Source: Dryocola boscaweniae (GTDB lineage: Bacteria; Pseudomonadota; Gammaproteobacteria; Enterobacterales; Enterobacteriaceae). From it: a stretch of DNA of 64,000 bases. A program made the translations under genes and the position numbers. Each line of letters begins with the position of its first letter. The first letter of the stretch is position 1. Location of the stretch: positions 682,001 to 746,000 of the forward strand of contig NZ_JALHAP010000082.1 of NCBI RefSeq assembly GCF_025215095.1, given 5' to 3'. Below, in pieces: positions 60,860 through 64,000 of this stretch. The notes below the pieces were generated by a model, which had not been told where the DNA came from, searched no databases, and was given only the letters and a program-made list of their open reading frames with translations.

Positions 60860-61975
60860 ATGCATTACGATCTTATCATTGTGGGCAGTGGATCCGTCGG
60901 GGCTGCGGCAGGCTGTTATGCCACCCACTCCGGCCTGAAGGTTTTAATGATCGATAGCGCCCATCCTCCGCACCAACAGGGCAGCCACCATGGCGACACC
61001 CGACTGATGCGTCACGCCTATGGAGAAGGCGAGAAATATGTTCCTCTGGTGCTGCGCGCGCAGAAACTGTGGGACGCGCTTGAGCAGATAAGCGGCGAAA
61101 AACTCTTTCACCGCACAGGGGTGATTAATCTTGGCCCTGAAAATTCGACGTTTATCTCTACCGTACAAAGCAGCGCGGAAAAATTCTCCTTAACGCTTGA
61201 GACGTTAGATGCCGGCGCGGTGATGGAACGCTGGCCGAATATTACCGTACCCGACGGTTACGTAGGTTTATTCGAGCCGAACTCCGGCGTGTTGCGCAGC
61301 GAGCTCGCCGTGGCCACCTACATTCGCCTGGCTAATCAGGGCGGCTGCGCCCAGCTTTTTAACTGCGCGGTGACAGACATTCGCCATACGGATGAAGGCG
61401 TCATCGTTGAAACTGCTGAAGGTGAATATACCGCCAGCAAGCTTCTGGTGAGCGCGGGGACCTGGGTGACGAAACTGCTGCCGACATTACCGGTTACGCC
61501 GGTACGCAAGATCTTCGCATGGCATCAGGCGGACGGTCGTTACAGCGAGGAAAACCATTTCCCTGCGTTTACCGGAGAAATGCCGGACGGCAGCCAGTAT
61601 TACGGTTTCCCGGCCCAGGACAACGAGCTGAAAATCGGCAAGCACAACGGCGGCCAGGTTATTAGCGAGCCGGAACAGCGTAAACCTTTCGGTTCTGTAG
61701 CAAGCGACGGCAGCGAAGCCTTTGGCTTCCTGCGCAAATTCCTGCCGGGCGTGGGCGTCTGCCTGCACGGAGCAGCCTGCACTTACGATAACTCTCCGGA
61801 TGAAGATTTTATCATCGACACTTTGCCCGGCCATGATAATACGCTGGTCATCACCGGCCTTAGCGGGCACGGCTTTAAATTTGCCTCCGTACTGGGTGAA
61901 ATCGCCTGTCAGTTCGCCCTGGACAAAAGGCCTGATTTCGATCTTTCTCCTTTTTCCCTTTCTCGTTTTGGCTAA
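60860..61975 (+). CDS. solA: SolA, N-methyl-L-tryptophan oxidase
   Basis: A 371-residue flavoenzyme of the sarcosine-oxidase family. FAD fold YDLIIVGSGSVGAAAGCYA at the N-terminus, substrate and flavin contacts HHGDTRLMRHAYGEG, and the covalent flavin attachment Cys307 in AACTYDNSPDEDFIID. It oxidises N-methyl amino acids to formaldehyde, amino acid and hydrogen peroxide. The start at 60860 (MHYDLIIVG) matches E. coli; the frame from 60830 is leader. Confidence 0.95.
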   Translation: MHYDLIIVGSGSVGAAAGCYATHSGLKVLMIDSAHPPHQQGSHHGDTRLMRHAYGEGEKYVPLVLRAQKLWDALEQISGEKLFHRTGVINLGPENSTFISTVQSSAEKFSLTLETLDAGAVMERWPNITVPDGYVGLFEPNSGVLRSELAVATYIRLANQGGCAQLFNCAVTDIRHTDEGVIVETAEGEYTASKLLVSAGTWVTKLLPTLPVTPVRKIFAWHQADGRYSEENHFPAFTGEMPDGSQYYGFPAQDNELKIGKHNGGQVISEPEQRKPFGSVASDGSEAFGFLRKFLPGVGVCLHGAACTYDNSPDEDFIIDTLPGHDNTLVITGLSGHGFKFASVLGEIACQFALDKRPDFDLSPFSLSRFG

Positions 61976-61980
61976 CGTTT

Positions 61981-62014
61981 ACAGGACTCCCTTTACCCGG
62001 TGAGTCCTGTTTTT
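61981..62014 (+). terminator. Intrinsic terminator of solA
   Basis: ACAGGACTC (61981-61989) pairs with GAGTCCTGT (62002-62010), then T4. It lies between solA and yceO. Confidence 0.88.
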
Positions 62015-62027
62015 GACTGGACTATTT

Positions 62028-62141
62028 ATGCGCCGTCTTATTCACTTCTTAATCAATAACGTTCGTGAACATTTAATGCTGTACCTTATTTTGTGGTCGT
62101 TACTGGCGCTTATCGATATTGCATATCTTTATTTTTACTGA
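62028..62141 (+). CDS. yceO: YceO, small membrane protein
   Basis: A 37-residue reading frame, MRRLIHFLINNVREHLMLYL then a hydrophobic end ILWSLLALIDIAYLYFY, clearly matches E. coli YceO (RRLLHYLINNIREHLMLYL) at the same place between solA and yceJ. A single transmembrane helix preceded by basic residues suggests an inner-membrane protein with N-in. Its function is unknown. The Shine-Dalgarno is weak; in-frame upstream TTG codons (62013) could extend it slightly, and the E. coli protein is about nine residues longer at the N-terminus. Confidence 0.8.
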   Translation: MRRLIHFLINNVREHLMLYLILWSLLALIDIAYLYFY

Positions 62142-62437
62142 GCTTATTCATCGTCGGAATATTGACAATAATTGACAGTTAACTGAACTAAATATAGTTT
62201 TCATGCAAATAATTAGACTGACATAATGTATCACGCAGCAAAGAAAAGCCCCTTCGCATAACAACAAAACCAGGTCTTACGCTTTTTCATTCTCTCACCA
62301 TGAATATACATCCTGCTTTTTAAGCAGTTTTTTTGATGAAGATTTTTATTATCTCCGCCATCCTTTATTTCTGTTGCAATAACGTTAACCAACGGTTTAT
62401 GTTCTGATTTATCGATCTTTATATCAGGCGCATAATT
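62142..62437. other. AT-rich intergenic region upstream of yceJ
   Basis: This 296-bp AT-rich stretch has no supported gene. A minus-strand 80-codon frame (62231-62473) overlaps yceJ, has no recognisable homology and no good ribosome site. The region probably carries the yceJI promoter. Confidence 0.5.
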
Positions 62438-62992
62438 ATGCAATGGCGTAATTCCCCCGAACGTTATGGACATCTGTCAGTGCTTATTCACTGGCTTGTC
62501 GCACTCACCGTTTACGGTATGTTTGGCCTCGGCCTGTGGATGGTTACCCTCGGGTATTACGACGGCTGGTATCACAAGGCGCCGGAGTTACACAAAAGCA
62601 TCGGCATGCTCGTTCTGCTGGTGATGGTTATTCGCGTGCTTTGGCGTTTTATCTCCCCGCCGCCGCCTCCGCTCGCAAGCTATACCCGCCTGACGCGCAT
62701 CAGCGCGGTAGCCGCGCACATGCTGCTTTACGTGCTGCTTTTCGCCATTTTGTTTAGCGGCTATCTGATCTCTACGGCGGACGGAAAGCCCATCAGCGTG
62801 TTTGGCCTGTTCGACGTGCCTGCAACCATCAGCGATTTTGGCGCCCAGGCGGACCTCGCAGGAACGCTGCATCTTTGGCTGGCCTGGGGCGTGGTCATCC
62901 TCTCAGTTCTTCACGGTCTGGCCGCGCTAAAACACCACTTTATTGATAAAGACGTCACCCTCAAGCGGATGCTGGGGAAACCTTCTCGTTAA
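62438..62992 (+). CDS. yceJ: YceJ, cytochrome b561 family protein
   Basis: A 184-residue inner-membrane diheme-type cytochrome with four helices. Candidate heme His residues occur in LSVLIHWLVALTVYG, APELHKSIGML, VAAHMLLYVLLFAILFSGYL and LHLWLAWGVVILSVLHGLAALKHHF. It would carry electrons between the quinone pool and an unknown acceptor. It is 2-17 bp from yceI and likely co-transcribed, as in E. coli. Confidence 0.94.
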   Translation: MQWRNSPERYGHLSVLIHWLVALTVYGMFGLGLWMVTLGYYDGWYHKAPELHKSIGMLVLLVMVIRVLWRFISPPPPPLASYTRLTRISAVAAHMLLYVLLFAILFSGYLISTADGKPISVFGLFDVPATISDFGAQADLAGTLHLWLAWGVVILSVLHGLAALKHHFIDKDVTLKRMLGKPSR

Positions 62993-63009
62993 CTATGGAG
63001 CGAATGATG

Positions 63010-63582
63010 ATGAAAAAAAGCCTGCTGGGACTGGCCTTAGGCGCCCTGGTATTCACCACCGGGTCAGCGGTTGCCGCCGACTATAAAATTGACAAGCAAG
63101 GCCAGCACGCCTTCGTCAATTTCCGTATCCAGCACCTTGGCTATAGCTGGTTGTACGGGACTTTCCGCGATTTCGACGGTACTTTTACCTTCGATGAGAA
63201 AAACCCTGCCGCGGACAAAGTCAACGTCACCATCAATACCACAAGCGTTGACACCAACCACGCCGAGCGTGATAAGCACTTGCGCAGCGCTGAATTCCTC
63301 AACGTCACCAAATTCCCGCAGGCAACCTTTGTTTCGACCGCCGTGAAGAAGGACGGAGAAGAGCTTGATATCACAGGTAATCTGACGCTTAACGGCGTGA
63401 CGAAGCCAGTTACCCTCGAAGCGAAACTGATTGGTCAGGGGGACGATCCGTGGGGCGGCGTGCGCGCAGGGTTTGAAGCGGAAGGCAAAATTCGTCTGAA
63501 AGACTTCAATATCACCACCGACCTGGGCCCTGCATCTCAGGAAGTGGATCTGATTATTTCTGTGGAAGGCGTTCGTCAGTAA
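63010..63582 (+). CDS. yceI: YceI, periplasmic lipocalin-like isoprenoid-binding protein
   Basis: A 190-residue secreted protein: signal peptide MKKSLLGLALGALVFTTGSAVAA, then DYKIDKQGQHAFVNFRIQHLGYSWLYGTF and the family core FPQATFVSTAV ... LTLNGVTKPVTLEA. It has an extended lipocalin-like barrel that binds polyisoprenoid-type lipids in homologues; it is base-inducible in E. coli. Three adjacent ATG codons (63004, 63007, 63010) follow GGAG; the E. coli start corresponds to the last, though the spacing also fits the second. Confidence 0.95.
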   Translation: MKKSLLGLALGALVFTTGSAVAADYKIDKQGQHAFVNFRIQHLGYSWLYGTFRDFDGTFTFDEKNPAADKVNVTINTTSVDTNHAERDKHLRSAEFLNVTKFPQATFVSTAVKKDGEELDITGNLTLNGVTKPVTLEAKLIGQGDDPWGGVRAGFEAEGKIRLKDFNITTDLGPASQEVDLIISVEGVRQ

Positions 63583-63590
63583 GCGCAATA

Positions 63591-63620
63591 ACTATCTCCC
63601 CTTGCGGGGAGATAGTTTTA
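63591..63620. terminator. Bidirectional terminator between yceI and trhO
   Basis: ACTATCTCCCC, loop TTGC, GGGGAGATAGT then TTTA: a perfect 11-bp stem between convergent genes. Confidence 0.88.
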
Positions 63621-64000
63621 TCATTCCGGGTCAGGAATACCCAGCGTGGTATTGAGTGCGCCACGGGATTTATTGAAGATTTTATTGCCGTTTTCACGCC
63701 CGGCACGACGCCGGCGCTGCTCTTCAGGCGAAAGCGCCAGCTCCTCCTTGCATACTTCGCTGCAACAGCCGTGGAATATCTCAGCACAGCTCGGGCACTG
63801 AATAAACAGCAGATGACAGCCGTCGTTTTTGCAATTGGTGTGGCTGTCGCATACGGCGCCGCACTGATGACAATGCGCAATCACGTCATCCGAAATTCGC
63901 TCGCCCATTCGCTCGTCAAAGACAAAGTTTTTGCCCACGAAGCGCACAGGAATGCCCTGCTCACGAGCACGACGCGCATATTCGATGATCCCGCCTTCAA
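63621..64000 (-). CDS. trhO: TrhO (YceA), tRNA uridine-34 hydroxylase (3' part)
   Basis: The last 125 codons of a rhodanese-like enzyme that hydroxylates U34 of certain tRNAs (step to cmo5U/mo5U). Visible: the end of the rhodanese domain (EGGIIEYARRAREQG), then FVGKNFVFDERMGERIS and a Cys-rich zinc-binding region with seven or more Cys (CHQCGAVCDSHTNC, CPSCAEIFHGCCSEVC), ending GALNTTLGIPDPE. The rhodanese active-site Cys lies beyond the window. Convergent with yceI as in E. coli. Confidence 0.95.
   Translation of the reverse strand, partial: EGGIIEYARRAREQGIPVRFVGKNFVFDERMGERISDDVIAHCHQCGAVCDSHTNCKNDGCHLLFIQCPSCAEIFHGCCSEVCKEELALSPEEQRRRRAGRENGNKIFNKSRGALNTTLGIPDPE

Noticed and set aside
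62231..62473. 80-codon minus-strand frame upstream of yceJ
   Set aside because: Overlaps the yceJ start, has no recognised homology and lies in an AT-rich promoter region.

Overview
The window is chromosomal DNA from an enterobacterium of the Escherichia/Enterobacter type (order Enterobacterales). Gene order follows the E. coli K-12 lolC-ycfT-mfd ... flg ... pyrC-dinI-yceI-trhO block almost gene for gene, read in the opposite direction to the K-12 map. Protein identities are high but clearly not E. coli, and several genes occur here that K-12 lacks at these places. I cannot fix the genus from this sequence alone. No tRNA, rRNA, CRISPR array, insertion sequence or prophage was seen.

Layout. 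1-6.2 kb: first codons of lolC, then ycfT, the transcription-repair coupling factor mfd and the L,D-transpeptidase ldtC. 6.3-8.9 kb: an accessory LysR regulator/MFS pump pair bracketed by terminators that share an inverted 16-bp sequence. 9-12.3 kb: bhsA/comR (copper and stress), a decayed siderophore-interacting-protein gene, an orphan Gfo/Idh/MocA oxidoreductase, and ycfJ. 12.5-17.9 kb: ndh, then the hinT-ycfL-lpoB-thiK-nagZ-ycfP cluster (wall synthesis and recycling, thiamine salvage). 18-22.3 kb: the siderophore receptor gene fhuE and the glucose PTS gene ptsG with its regulatory leader. 22.3-32.8 kb: the fatty-acid/phospholipid cluster yceD-rpmF-plsX-fabHDG-acpP-fabF-pabC-mltG-tmk-holB-ycfH. 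33-38.4 kb: yceF, rluC and rne (RNase E) with a long structured leader.

38.5-50 kb holds the flagellar basal body, hook and export genes: flgBCDEFGHIJ and flgKL on the minus strand, flgAMN on the plus strand. A clear FlhDC-type box lies between flgB and flgA, and there are consensus FliA (sigma-28) promoters before flgK and flgM. 50-54.6 kb carries an extra cold-shock-domain gene, then murJ, mviM, yceH and rimJ. 54.7-58 kb is the second accessory zone: a wrecked mdtH, grxB, and a divergent GAPDH paralogue downstream of a DJ-1/AraC (GlxA-type) regulator. 58-64 kb returns to conserved order: yceB, pyrC (PurR box and leader hairpin), dinI (LexA box), bssS, solA, small yceO, yceJ, yceI and the 3' part of trhO, which runs off the window.

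The core is ordinary and well conserved. The points most worth a second look are the bracketed LysR-MFS module, the GAPDH/GlxA-type pair, the two decayed genes (SIP family and mdtH), and the cold-shock-domain gene at the end of the flagellar cluster. I found no convincing wholly new multi-gene system.
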